A stretch of DNA of 28,312 bases from CAYRZL01 sp964428795. GTDB taxonomy: Bacteria; Bacillota; Clostridia; Lachnospirales; Lachnospiraceae. The notes beneath the pieces were generated by a model that worked only from the letters and a program-made list of their open reading frames with translations, made no database searches and was not told the origin of the DNA. The DNA is taken from positions 1 to 28,312 of the forward strand of contig CAYRZL010000027.1 of the NCBI GenBank assembly GCA_964428795.1, given 5' to 3'. Positions 8,246 to 16,059 of this stretch are shown one piece after another. The translations under genes and the position numbers were made by a program. How positions within the stretch are numbered: position 1 is the stretch's first letter; each line of letters starts with the position of its first letter.

Positions 8246-8734
8246 ATGGAAAGACGGGATAAAGTGAATTATTATCTGGATCTGGCAGAGGTGGTTTCCA
8301 AGCGTGGCACCTGTCTGAGAAAACTGTACGGTGCGGTGATCGTAAAGCATGATGAGGTGATTTCCACGGGATATGTGGGAGCGCCCAGAGGACGCAAGAA
8401 CTGCTCGGATTTAAAAAGCTGTATCCGTGTACAGATGAACATACCTCGCGGAGAACGCTATGAGATGTGCAGAAGCGTCCATGCGGAAGCGAATGCCATA
8501 ATCAGCGCACCAAGAGATAAAATGATCGGGAGCACCCTGTATCTGTGCGGGATTGAGGTGGCTACCGGGGGATATGTAAAAAATTCCTGCTGCTGTTCCA
8601 TGTGCAAGCGCATGGTGATGAATGCGGGGATTGAAAAAGTAGTGATCAGAGACGACGAAATGAACTATCGCATCATCGATGTGAAAGACTGGATCGAGGA
8701 TGATGATACTTTGAATGGTACATTTGGCTATTAA
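8246..8734 (+). CDS. dCMP deaminase-like zinc deaminase (ComEB type)
   Basis: 162-residue cytidine/deoxycytidylate deaminase-fold enzyme. The zinc site is visible: His79 and the catalytic proton shuttle Glu81 in HAEANAI, plus Cys117 and Cys120 in the C-S-M-C motif. The usual Pro before the first zinc Cys is replaced by Cys (run of three Cys, 115-117), which is unusual but leaves the spacing intact. Family enzymes convert dCMP to dUMP in thymidylate synthesis, and close relatives are annotated ComEB. GGGAGGA precedes the ATG. It sits between corA and an acyltransferase gene without functional logic, probably as a member of a loose housekeeping operon. Confidence 0.88.
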   Translation: MERRDKVNYYLDLAEVVSKRGTCLRKLYGAVIVKHDEVISTGYVGAPRGRKNCSDLKSCIRVQMNIPRGERYEMCRSVHAEANAIISAPRDKMIGSTLYLCGIEVATGGYVKNSCCCSMCKRMVMNAGIEKVVIRDDEMNYRIIDVKDWIEDDDTLNGTFGY

Positions 8735-8742
8735 GTAGGGTT

Positions 8743-9825
8743 ATGTCTGAACAAAAAACAAAGCATGTTTATATTATAGATTATTTAAAAGCGGTCAGCA
8801 TTATTATGGTGATCATTACCCATTACAACTGGCAGGATAAGACAACACCGTTTTTTACGCTGTTGATTGCCATGGCGGTACCGATCTTCATGTTGCTGAC
8901 CAGTTACAATTTTACCATGTCTTTTGAACGCAGGACTTCGGGAAAAATCGGGGAATTGTATGATGGAGCCACTTTGCTGCCGCGGCTGGTGCGGTTTGTG
9001 GTTCCGTATGCATTGATCTATGCTGCTGAGGTGATTCTTTGGAGAAGCAGGGGAAAAGTATATACAGTAAAAGAGTTGTTCCTGAATTTTGCAGAGGGTG
9101 GATTTGGCCCAGGCAGTTATTATTTTCCAATACTGATCCAATTACTGTTTGTCTTTCCGCTGCTTTATCTTTTGATACGAAAATTTTCATGGAAGGGTGT
9201 CATAGCTGTGGCGGCATTGAATTTTGGCTACGAGCTGCTGGTGAAGCTTAGCGGAATGCCAAAAACGACCTATCGCCTGCTGCTGTTCCGGTATTTGCTG
9301 TATCTGGGATTTGGCTGTTATATGTTTTTCCATTTGCGGGAGGAAAATAACAAAGAGGGAGAGCACAAATATCCGATAAAAAGGTGGGTGTTGGCCGTAC
9401 TTTTTGCATTTGGTTTGTGGTTCTTATTGTATATGTACTATCCGGGGTATCATGCGTCGTCGATGCATATTATGCGGTATTGGACAAAAACAGCTATGCC
9501 TGTGGCATGTTATATATTCCCGCTGATATTTTTGCTGATGAAATATGGTCAAAACTGGAAGATGAGGGGGCTGCATGTTTTCTTTTCGGAAATCGGAAAG
9601 GCGTCCTACCATATTTTTCTGGTGCAGATGCTGTACTTTAAATTTTTTGATGATATTATGTTTCCGGCTACGCCGGCAGTTCCGGTGGCGCTTGGAAATG
9701 TAGCGGTAAGCCTGCTGCTTGGTTATGGGTATTATCGGGTGGAAAATTTTTATATCAGCGGCAAATTACTGCCTTTGGTAAAGAAGGATACTACCGGGCA
9801 GACTGTGAAACGCCGGGTTGTGTGA
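8743..9825 (+). CDS. Membrane acyltransferase (Acyltransferase_3 family)
   Basis: 360 residues with about ten hydrophobic segments. The N-terminal part matches the acyltransferase-3 layout: YIIDYLKAVSIIMVIITHYNW, where the His in ITHYN (about residue 27) is in the position of the conserved active-site His of the family. Members O-acylate cell-surface polysaccharides, peptidoglycan or lipids using a cytoplasmic acyl donor. The substrate cannot be deduced. The start codon follows the deaminase stop by eight bases with only a weak GTAGGG site, suggesting coupled translation. The C terminus ends in a basic tail. Confidence 0.85.
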   Translation: MSEQKTKHVYIIDYLKAVSIIMVIITHYNWQDKTTPFFTLLIAMAVPIFMLLTSYNFTMSFERRTSGKIGELYDGATLLPRLVRFVVPYALIYAAEVILWRSRGKVYTVKELFLNFAEGGFGPGSYYFPILIQLLFVFPLLYLLIRKFSWKGVIAVAALNFGYELLVKLSGMPKTTYRLLLFRYLLYLGFGCYMFFHLREENNKEGEHKYPIKRWVLAVLFAFGLWFLLYMYYPGYHASSMHIMRYWTKTAMPVACYIFPLIFLLMKYGQNWKMRGLHVFFSEIGKASYHIFLVQMLYFKFFDDIMFPATPAVPVALGNVAVSLLLGYGYYRVENFYISGKLLPLVKKDTTGQTVKRRVV

Positions 9826-9853
9826 AAAAATATAAAGTATTTGGAGGAAAACC

Positions 9854-10264
9854 ATGACGAGAGAAGAATTGATGGCTCATATCAGAGAAAAACATGCGGC
9901 AGGATATAACTGCTGTCAGATCGTGGCAGATTATTTTGCAGATGCAGTGGAGTTGGATCAGGATACAGCATATAAAATTGCAGAAGGATTTGCAGCAGGT
10001 ATGGGACGTATGGAAGGCGTCTGCGGAGCTGTGGTCGGGGCAGTAATGATCACAGGTTTGAAAAACAGCAGGGGAACGGATTTTTCAAAGAATCCTACGA
10101 CTGGACAGACACTTCAGCTCGTTCAGCAGATCATTACAAAATTCAAGGAGCGCAATGAAATGTTGATCTGTAAGGAGTTGAGGGAGAGAGCGGGTATGAG
10201 TGCTCCATGTGATGATAAAATAGCGGATGCCATTGAGGTGGCAAGTGAAGTGCTCGGATTGTAG
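9854..10264 (+). CDS. C_GCAxxG_C_C family protein
   Basis: 136-residue small cytosolic protein with the family's ordered cysteines: NCCQIV near residue 22, then GVCGAVVGAVM (matching the C-G-A-x-x-G block, about 56-66), a Cys in LICKEL and a late Cys in APCDDK. Such proteins are widespread in anaerobes and are thought to bind a metal or redox cofactor. Some are fused to redox domains, but their biochemical role is not established. A good GGAGG site lies upstream. No terminator is evident directly after the gene. Confidence 0.88.
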   Translation: MTREELMAHIREKHAAGYNCCQIVADYFADAVELDQDTAYKIAEGFAAGMGRMEGVCGAVVGAVMITGLKNSRGTDFSKNPTTGQTLQLVQQIITKFKERNEMLICKELRERAGMSAPCDDKIADAIEVASEVLGL

Positions 10265-10392
10265 TCCGGGCACGATTGTTGTCCAAATAAAAGAAAATCA
10301 GAAAAAGGAGATAAAGAGTCTGATAATTTAAAGGAATTTTGAAAAGAATCAAAAATAAGCGAAAAAATAATTAAAAAATTTAAAAATAAGGC

Positions 10393-10421
10393 TTGACAAA
10401 ACAGAAATGATAGAATATAAT
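10393..10421 (+). promoter_or_regulatory. Consensus sigma-A promoter
   Basis: Both hexamers are perfect: TTGACA at 10393-10398 and TATAAT at 10416-10421, spaced by exactly 17 bp. It is the strongest promoter in the window, yet no protein gene follows it for almost 500 bases. Confidence 0.9.
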
Positions 10422-10427
10422 GAGTAC

Positions 10428-10730
10428 AACAAAAGAAAAGAAACGAAGTAAACAAACAGAGGAAGTTTATTCCAGGAGAGAGAAGAAAAGGATTACATTC
10501 GAATCTTAGAAAACAGGAGGACGGTCCAATGGCATAGTAATTTTAATTCCTTTAGATCACTTTAGAAGTGTTTATTATAGATAGAAACTTTTAAGGGGTT
10601 GGTTAAAATGAAAGGCAGAGACCCATAGCACATTGAAAACAAAATCTGAGAAAGCGAGGTTAATAAAGTGAAGCTTAAATTTAACAGTTAAGAGAGCCAT
10701 TCGAGATAAATGATCGGATGGCTCTTCTTT
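10428..10730 (+). ncRNA. Putative structured or leader RNA of unknown class, about 300 nt
   Basis: The inferred transcript begins about seven bases after the consensus promoter and ends at a 12-bp terminator hairpin. It has no long reading frame. It does contain three tiny frames, each preceded by a plausible ribosome site: ATG-GCA-TAG at 10529 after AGGAGG, a six-codon frame at 10608 after AAGGGG, and a seven-codon frame at 10668 after CGAGG. A small hairpin, CACTT-TAG-AAGTG, lies near 10560. I do not recognise it as 6S RNA, tmRNA, RNase P, SRP RNA or a known riboswitch. It may be an independent small RNA or a terminated leader upstream of spoVT. Confidence 0.5.
10693..10730 (+). terminator. 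Terminator of the putative RNA
   Basis: AGAGCCATTCGA pairs with TCGGATGGCTCT (one G-T pair) around a nine-base loop, followed by TCTTT. Confidence 0.75.
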
Positions 10731-10732
10731 CG

Positions 10733-10774
10733 TTGCCAAGTATGTGAAAGGAAACTACGGCGGAGGTTTTTCGC
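10733..10774. repeat. Dispersed short repeat, copy 1
   Basis: Shares TTGCCAAG, ATG-GAAAG and the core CGGCGGAGGTTT with 17549-17592. Both copies lie directly behind a terminator. The region can fold as GAAA-CTCCGCC-like arms around CGG. Confidence 0.5.
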
Positions 10775-10811
10775 AGAAAAATCTTCCTTTTATGAAAAAT
10801 GGAAAATACGC

Positions 10812-10840
10812 TCATAATTTCTAAAAAATAAGCGATACTA
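10812..10840 (+). promoter_or_regulatory. Possible forespore (sigma-G-like) promoter for spoVT
   Basis: TCATAA (10812-10817) and CGATACTA (10833-10840) are 15 bp apart and roughly resemble the sigma-G elements (GCATA-like and CATACTA). The spacing is short. In Bacillus, spoVT is under sigma-G, which is the only other support. Confidence 0.3.
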
Positions 10841-10902
10841 TTATCAGGTTAAGAACAAATATTAACAGTAAAGTACTAATCATAGAAGGAGGAAAAGAGC
10901 AG

Positions 10903-11451
10903 TTGAAGGCAACAGGAATTGTGAGACGAATAGATGATTTAGGAAGAGTTGTGGTGCCGAAAGAAATACGACGCACTTTAAGAATACGAGAAGGGGATCC
11001 ACTGGAAATTTTTACTGATCGGGAAGGTGAGATTATATTAAAAAAATATTCACCTATTGGAGAGCTGAGTCAGTTTGCCGGACAGTATGCAGAGACACTG
11101 GCACAGACCGCAGGATGTCTGGTCTGCATCACGGACAGGGATCATGTGATTGCGGCAGCCGGACAGGGAAAAAAGGAATTTTTAGGGAAACCGCTCAGTG
11201 AGCAGATGAGCAATCTGATTGAAAACCGCATCAATCAGGTGACAGATGCTTCCGGAAAGAATTTTGTGAAAGTGACAGCGGATGATGCCGGAAATTATGT
11301 GTCTCAGGCAATCAGTATCATATTATCCCAGGGAGATGCCATCGGCGCGGTGATTCTTTGTGATAAGGGAGATAATACAAAGATGGGAGAGACGGAAAGA
11401 AAGCTGGCAGCGGCAGCAGCCGGGTTTTTAGGTAAGCAAATGGAGGACTGA
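10903..11451 (+). CDS. spoVT: Stage V sporulation protein T (AbrB-type regulator with GAF domain)
   Basis: 182 residues, the usual SpoVT size. The N-terminal swapped-hairpin AbrB DNA-binding domain is nearly canonical (GIVRRIDDLGRVVVPKEIRR, then TLRIREGDPLEIF). A GAF-like sensory domain (about 55-178) follows, with CLVCITDRDHVIAAAGQG. SpoVT is a tetrameric regulator that adjusts forespore gene expression late in sporulation. The start is TTG at 10903, well placed after AGGAGGAAAAG; no in-frame ATG would keep the conserved N terminus. Its presence implies an endospore-former. The stop codon lies inside a bidirectional terminator shared with the convergent flavoprotein gene. Confidence 0.93.
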   Translation: MKATGIVRRIDDLGRVVVPKEIRRTLRIREGDPLEIFTDREGEIILKKYSPIGELSQFAGQYAETLAQTAGCLVCITDRDHVIAAAGQGKKEFLGKPLSEQMSNLIENRINQVTDASGKNFVKVTADDAGNYVSQAISIILSQGDAIGAVILCDKGDNTKMGETERKLAAAAAGFLGKQMED

Positions 11452-11466
11452 AAAGTCCTCCATTTT
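11438..11466. terminator. Bidirectional terminator between spoVT and the flavoprotein gene
   Basis: AATGGAGGACT and AGTCCTCCATT form a perfect 11-bp stem around GAAA, with T runs on both strands. It overlaps the spoVT stop codon and lies at the 3' end of the minus-strand gene. Confidence 0.85.
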
Positions 11467-13485
11467 CTATAAAATGCTTAACGCTGCCATATGTCCGGCA
11501 CGAACAGCATCCCCCAGCTTGCCGACCTTTTCACAATCACCGATGGCTTTTACCGGAATATTTCCTGCCATAGCTGTGATCTCATTCAGAATATCGGTAT
11601 TTGCTTTCATACCCATGGAGAAGATCATCGTATCGGCAGGAACAAAGATTTCTTTGCCATCCTGTTCTACGCGTACACCATCATCCTCGAAAGAAAGGCA
11701 TCTGGTGTTCAGCATCTGTTTGATATTTCTGTTGTCCATCTCATCCAGCAGAGCATTGCGGTAGTAACCGAAGGTTTCAAAAGCCATCATATGAAGCATT
11801 TCAATGACAGTCACATCATGACCGTGGCTTGCCAGATGCAGACCCACTTCGCAGCCGACCAGACCGCCGCCCGCCAATACGACTTTTTTGCCGATCTTAT
11901 CCATATTGTGATAAGCATCGAGGGCGGTCATGGCTTTTTCGATACCCGGAATCGGTGGAATTGCAGGCTTGGAGCCTACTGCCGCCAGAATGATATCCGG
12001 TTCCAGCTCATCTATGAGCGCTTTGGAACATGCGGTGTTCATGCGGATGTCGGCGCCGCTTTCTTTCGCTTCACGGATGAGCAGATTCTTGAAGTTTCTC
12101 AAATCCACTTTATCTTCATCGTTGTCTGTGAAATTTATCAGACCGCCTAAAACATCTGTTTTTTCCAGCAGAGTCACTTTATGTCCCTGGGCAGCTGCGG
12201 TGATCGTAGCCTGCAGACCGCCCACGCCGCCGCCTACGATCAACACGTTGCGGCTTCCGGCTGGTTTTGGCATCCGGTCAGGGTAAAAGTCAAATCCGGT
12301 GTTCGGGTTAATGGCGCATCTTCCCATGGATGCAGGACTGTAGATTTTTGCCACTTCCTCCGGAGATAGTCCCTTTTCCCAGAGCGGCACATCGGTCTTA
12401 TGCTCGCAAAAACCGGGGTAGCACTGGAAACAGCGCACACAGCGGCGGATATAATCTTCTCTGCCTTCCATGATTTTGTTTGGAAATTCGGGGTCGGCAA
12501 ATCCCTGTCGTCCGAACTCGATGAAGTCTGCCTTTCCCTCGCGGAGTACTTCTTCTGCCTGCTCAGGAGAGTTAAAGCCGCCGATGACAGATACATAGGA
12601 CTTCTTTACCGCGGCTTTGACTTTTGCCGCAAACGGTACATTATATCCATGGGGTTCAAGGAATGAGGTGAACGTGTGGGTCTGGTTGCCTGCCCACTTC
12701 AGACCGTTGGATACATGAATGATATCTACCAGCCCGTCAATGAGCTTGCAGAACTCGACGGTATCGTCAATGGTCATACCGCCCTCCACACCATCCTCGG
12801 CGCTGAAACGGAACTCGATAATCATATCTTCACCAATTGCTTTGCGGACTGCATTGATCAGGCGGATCGGGAAACGTGCACGGTTTTCCATGCTGCCTCC
12901 GTACTCATCGGTTCTGTGGTTTGTCCAGGGTGAAATAAACTGCTGGATGTTAAATCCGTGTCCGCCATGAAGCAGCACGCCGTCAAAGCCGCATTCTTTT
13001 GCGAATTTTGCAATGGTATAAAAATCTTTTTCGATCTTAGCCATCATTTCTTCATTTAATGCATGTACCTGAACTCCGTCCTGACGAACCCATTCATCCG
13101 GACCCCATGGCTCGTATGGTTCATGGGTCTCTGCCTGGGAACCTTCATGACAGAATTCCAGATATGCGATGGCACCGTGCTTTTTGATGCGGTCCGCATA
13201 CTCTTTCATCTTTTCAAAATCTTCACCCTCATATTTTGTAAAGTCAATGGGACGCTCAAAAAACAGGGTGATGCCCTCCTCGGCGTTGACGCAGATTTCT
13301 CCGGTAGAGACTGCGGCAAATCCGCCTTTTGCACGGTTTTCCACCATGCGGTACACGTTTTCAGCAATTTCCGGCAGGAAGTATACTGCGTGGGAAAAAA
13401 GAGTGGGTGCGGCGATCATGCGGTTTCTGTATACATGACCGCGTATTTCCACAGGCTGGAACAGATTTGGATATTTGTTGGTCAT
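11467..13485 (-). CDS. Old Yellow Enzyme-type NADH:flavin oxidoreductase / enoate reductase-like flavoprotein
   Basis: 672-residue three-part flavoprotein of the 2,4-dienoyl-CoA reductase/enoate reductase/BaiCD-BaiH class. An FMN TIM barrel (about 1-345) carries HGGHGFNIQQFISPWTNHR and DEYGGSMENRARF. A 4Fe-4S loop has CVRCFQCYPGFC and a fourth Cys in RCAINPN (about 350-395). An FAD/NAD(P)-binding region begins with LIVGGGVGGLQA (about 420) and has a second dinucleotide site, VLAGGGLVGCEVG. Such enzymes reduce activated C=C bonds of cinnamates, enoyl-CoAs or steroids with NADH in anaerobes. The usual CxxCNxxC spacing is altered here by extra aromatic and Cys residues. The gene is divergent from a TetR gene and next to an LpdC-like decarboxylase, so an aromatic-acid substrate such as a hydroxycinnamate is plausible but not shown. 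Confidence 0.88.
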   Translation of the reverse strand: MTNKYPNLFQPVEIRGHVYRNRMIAAPTLFSHAVYFLPEIAENVYRMVENRAKGGFAAVSTGEICVNAEEGITLFFERPIDFTKYEGEDFEKMKEYADRIKKHGAIAYLEFCHEGSQAETHEPYEPWGPDEWVRQDGVQVHALNEEMMAKIEKDFYTIAKFAKECGFDGVLLHGGHGFNIQQFISPWTNHRTDEYGGSMENRARFPIRLINAVRKAIGEDMIIEFRFSAEDGVEGGMTIDDTVEFCKLIDGLVDIIHVSNGLKWAGNQTHTFTSFLEPHGYNVPFAAKVKAAVKKSYVSVIGGFNSPEQAEEVLREGKADFIEFGRQGFADPEFPNKIMEGREDYIRRCVRCFQCYPGFCEHKTDVPLWEKGLSPEEVAKIYSPASMGRCAINPNTGFDFYPDRMPKPAGSRNVLIVGGGVGGLQATITAAAQGHKVTLLEKTDVLGGLINFTDNDEDKVDLRNFKNLLIREAKESGADIRMNTACSKALIDELEPDIILAAVGSKPAIPPIPGIEKAMTALDAYHNMDKIGKKVVLAGGGLVGCEVGLHLASHGHDVTVIEMLHMMAFETFGYYRNALLDEMDNRNIKQMLNTRCLSFEDDGVRVEQDGKEIFVPADTMIFSMGMKANTDILNEITAMAGNIPVKAIGDCEKVGKLGDAVRAGHMAALSIL

Positions 13486-13536
13486 AAAAATACCGTCCTT
13501 TCTTTAATTATAGTGTCGTTCCGGTTACTTGCCTGT

Positions 13537-13566
13537 ATTGTATCAAAAGCAGTTTTTTGGTACAAT
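13537..13566. promoter_or_regulatory. Overlapping divergent promoters within a palindrome (candidate TetR operator)
   Basis: On the minus strand TTGTAC (13565-13560) and TACAAT (13542-13537) are 17 bp apart and point to the flavoprotein gene. On the plus strand TTGTAT (13538-13543) and TACAAT (13561-13566) are also 17 bp apart and point to the tetR gene. The two share one 30-bp inverted repeat with outer arms ATTGTATC and GGTACAAT (7 of 8 matched). One bound regulator would block both promoters. Confidence 0.7.
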
Positions 13567-13685
13567 CATTAAAGAAAAATAGAGTGTTGAATAAGCAACA
13601 TATCCTCATGAAGTGTTGATAAAAATTGCAAAAAGACACTGTAAAAGAATGGCAGATAGAATATATGCGAGGGGGAGGAAAGACG

Positions 13686-14282
13686 ATGGATCTTCGTGTG
13701 ATGAAAACAAGAGAGATTATTATTTCCACTTTTCTGGAATGTGTAAAAGAGCTGGGGTTTGGAAAGCTGACGGTAAAGGATATTACGGAGCGTGCCCGTA
13801 TCAATCGCTCGACCTTTTATAAGCATTATGAGGATAAATATGATCTTCGGGATAAATATCTGGATCATATGATTACTGAATTTGTGGGGAATATGGAGGA
13901 GACATTCATCGATAAGGACATTTTAAATATGGAATCTTACTATGATGAACTGAGACGCTGTCTGGAAGGCTTTCAAAAGCATAAGCAGGAGTATCTGTTT
14001 GCGTGGGAGCACGATTTTGGGGAGAGGAATGTGTTTGAAGAAATGCTGGATGGAAGTGTGGAAAAGCTGCGGAATCAGATTTTGAACAATCCGGTGATCA
14101 CGCCCGAGAAAAAACGGTATACCAATCTGTATACCAGACTGTTTGTGAATTGTATGATGTGCAGTGTACGCTGGTGGTTTGTGGAAGGTGAATTTGTTGA
14201 TTCAGATAAATTTACAAAGCTGATGATCCTGCATATGAGTGAAGGAATTTTCCCAACATTGAAAAGCCCGAAGCAAATATAA
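13686..14282 (+). CDS. TetR/AcrR-family transcriptional regulator
   Basis: 198 residues from the ATG at 13686, which follows GGGAGGAAAG. The frame is open to 13626, but those codons lack a site and are unlike the family start. The N-terminal helix-turn-helix is typical: FGKLTVKDITERARINRSTF then YKHYEDKYDLRDKYL (about 24-60). The remaining helical domain has a MMCSVRWWFVEG stretch near the end that may line a ligand pocket. It is divergent from the enoate-reductase-like gene, whose promoter overlaps its own within a palindrome, so it probably controls both genes and may respond to the flavoprotein's substrate. The decarboxylase gene follows 157 bases downstream. Confidence 0.88.
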   Translation: MDLRVMKTREIIISTFLECVKELGFGKLTVKDITERARINRSTFYKHYEDKYDLRDKYLDHMITEFVGNMEETFIDKDILNMESYYDELRRCLEGFQKHKQEYLFAWEHDFGERNVFEEMLDGSVEKLRNQILNNPVITPEKKRYTNLYTRLFVNCMMCSVRWWFVEGEFVDSDKFTKLMILHMSEGIFPTLKSPKQI

Positions 14283-14379
14283 TTACATGCTGGAGGATAT
14301 GAGAAGGTTTGGTATTTCAATGGTATATGTGAAAAATGCACAAAAAACTTTGAAAAAATTGTGAAAAAAAACGTTTGGC

Positions 14380-14406
14380 TATACACCGACTATATAGGTT
14401 TACAAT
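14380..14406 (+). promoter_or_regulatory. Imperfect dyad and -10-like element upstream of the lpdC-like gene
   Basis: TATACACC (14380-14387) and GGTTTACA (14397-14404) are inverted at 6 of 8 positions around a CTATATAG-rich centre. TACAAT at 14401-14406 could be the -10. No clear -35 is at standard distance, which fits an activator-dependent promoter. Confidence 0.35.
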
Positions 14407-14439
14407 GGAGATACTAAAAAATAGAAGGAGGTAGTTTCC

Positions 14440-15909
14440 ATGAATCAGGTAAATGATTTGCGTTCTGCCATTGAATTGATCAAAACAATTCCAGGGGAGT
14501 ACGTAGAGACAAACGTGGAAGTAGATCCAAAAGCGGAGCTCTCCGGCGTGTACCGTCACGTAGGAGCAGGCGGAACCGTTATGAGACCGACAAAGATCGG
14601 ACCGGCTATGATGTTTAATAACGTGAAAGGTCATCCGGACGGAAGAGTTATCATCGGTATGCTGGCAAGCAGAAAGAGAGTAGCTGCGTTGCTTGGAACC
14701 ACACCGGACAGACTGGGATTTTTCCTGAAGGATGCGGTAAAGAATCCGATCAATCCGGTTGATTTTACCGGCGAGAAAGCACCATGTCAGGAAGTGGTTC
14801 ATTATGCCACAGACGAGGGATTTGATATCCGTAAGCTGATCCCGGCGCCGACCAACACACCGGAGGATGCAGGTCCATATGTAACGATGGGACTTTGTGC
14901 TGCAACCGATCCGGAAAACGGAGATTCCGACGTTACGATCCACAGACTCTGTTTACAGAGCAAAGATGAGATGTCCATGTGGATCACACCGGGCGCAAGA
15001 CATCTTGGCGTATTCTATGAGAAATACGAGAAGATGGACAAGCCAATGCCAATCTCTGTCAGCATCGGTCTTGACCCTGCCATCTATCTGGCAGCAGGAT
15101 TTGAGCCGCCTACCACACCGCTTGGATACAATGAGCTGGCATGTGCAGGTGCAATCCGTCAGAAACCGGTAGAACTGTGCAAATGTATCACCATCGGAGA
15201 GAAGGCTGTAGCAAATGCAGAGTATGTCATCGAGGGTGAGTTGATGCCGCACGACCGTGTACCGGAGGATCGTTCCACAGGAACAGGCAAAGCTATGCCG
15301 GAGTTCCCGGGACAGACAGGTCCGGCGCCGATGGTTCCGATTATCAAAGTAAAAGCGGTTACTCACAGAGTAAACCCAATTATGCAGACGACCATCGGAC
15401 CATCCGAGGAGCATGTACATATGGCAGGTCTGCCGACAGAGGCAAGTATCATCAACATGGTAGAGACCGCTATGCCGGGCAGATTGCTGAACGTATATGC
15501 ACATCCGTCAGGAGGCGGAAAATACATGGCAATCATCCAGTTCAAGAAGAGTATGCCGAGTGATGAAGGACGTCAGCGTCAGGCAGCACTGCTTGCATTC
15601 TCCGCATTCAATGAGCTGAAGCATGTAATCCTGGTAGATGAGGATGTGGATCCGTTTGACAGCAACGATGTATTGTGGGCATTGAATACCCGTTATCAGG
15701 GAGATATCGACACCGTTATGATTCCGGGTGTAAGATGTCATCCGCTGGATCATACCCAGGAGACATCCTACAATCCGATGATCCGTGATACCGGTATTTC
15801 CTGCAAGACTATTTTTGACTGCACAATGCCATACGCATTGAAGGATCATTTCGCAAGATCAAAATTCCTGGATGTAGATCCGAAGCACTGGCTTCCGGAT
15901 ATGTTCTAG
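14440..15909 (+). CDS. lpdC: LpdC-like gallate/protocatechuate decarboxylase (UbiD family)
   Basis: 489 residues, almost the length of Lactobacillus plantarum LpdC. It shares long stretches with LpdC that I recognise, such as VEVDPKAELSGVYR, GAGGTVMRP, GPAMMFNNVKG, DEGFDIRKL, APTNTPEDAGPY, FEPPTTPLGYNEL and QRQAALLAFSAFNELK. UbiD enzymes decarboxylate aromatic acids non-oxidatively using prenylated FMN and Mn2+. Likely cofactor and catalytic residues are in SDVTIHRL (Arg169), TPGARHLG (His188) and YVIEGEL (Glu265). The expected products are pyrogallol from gallate or catechol from protocatechuate. The LpdB/UbiX partner that makes prenyl-FMN is not in this window. The RBS is AAGGAGGTAG. A permease gene follows after two hairpins. 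A deleted second copy lies at 20837. Confidence 0.9.
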   Translation: MNQVNDLRSAIELIKTIPGEYVETNVEVDPKAELSGVYRHVGAGGTVMRPTKIGPAMMFNNVKGHPDGRVIIGMLASRKRVAALLGTTPDRLGFFLKDAVKNPINPVDFTGEKAPCQEVVHYATDEGFDIRKLIPAPTNTPEDAGPYVTMGLCAATDPENGDSDVTIHRLCLQSKDEMSMWITPGARHLGVFYEKYEKMDKPMPISVSIGLDPAIYLAAGFEPPTTPLGYNELACAGAIRQKPVELCKCITIGEKAVANAEYVIEGELMPHDRVPEDRSTGTGKAMPEFPGQTGPAPMVPIIKVKAVTHRVNPIMQTTIGPSEEHVHMAGLPTEASIINMVETAMPGRLLNVYAHPSGGGKYMAIIQFKKSMPSDEGRQRQAALLAFSAFNELKHVILVDEDVDPFDSNDVLWALNTRYQGDIDTVMIPGVRCHPLDHTQETSYNPMIRDTGISCKTIFDCTMPYALKDHFARSKFLDVDPKHWLPDMF

Positions 15910-15922
15910 GAGACAGATAACA

Positions 15923-15959
15923 CATACTATTTTATATCCCCCTAAATAAGAATAGTATG
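15923..15959 (+). repeat. 9-bp inverted repeat behind the lpdC-like gene
   Basis: CATACTATT and AATAGTATG are perfectly complementary across a 19-base loop that contains a run of C. It lies ten bases before a terminator-like hairpin. Confidence 0.5.
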
Positions 15960-15968
15960 AACTGCCTG

Positions 15969-16009
15969 TGCAAGCCCGAAAATAAATATTGTTTTCGGGC
16001 TTGCATTTG
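15969..16009 (+). terminator. Terminator-like hairpin between the decarboxylase and permease genes
   Basis: TGCAAGCCCGAAAA and TTTTCGGGCTTGCA make a perfect 14-bp stem, followed only by TTTGG. Partial termination would lower permease expression relative to the decarboxylase. Confidence 0.7.
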
Positions 16010-16059
16010 GCAAACAAGATGAAAAACAAAGCAAAAGACTAAAAGAGGAATGAAAAATT

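Larger units (their letters stand above)
10265..10902 (+). other. 638-base region without a protein gene
   Basis: No reading frame of credible length or coding character was found on either strand. The region holds a strong promoter (10393-10421), a probable non-coding transcript ending in a terminator at 10693-10730, one copy of a short dispersed repeat (10733-10774), and a possible sporulation-type promoter before spoVT. Confidence 0.7.

Noticed and set aside
11491..13572. Long plus-strand frames opposite the flavoprotein gene (for example 11491-12150 and 13063-13572)
   Set aside because: They are antisense shadows of a clearly conserved 672-residue enzyme and show no family features or ribosome sites.
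14317..15504. Minus-strand frames of 183-208 codons opposite the lpdC-like gene
   Set aside because: They are shadows of a strongly conserved decarboxylase; their products are Cys/His-rich with no domain.
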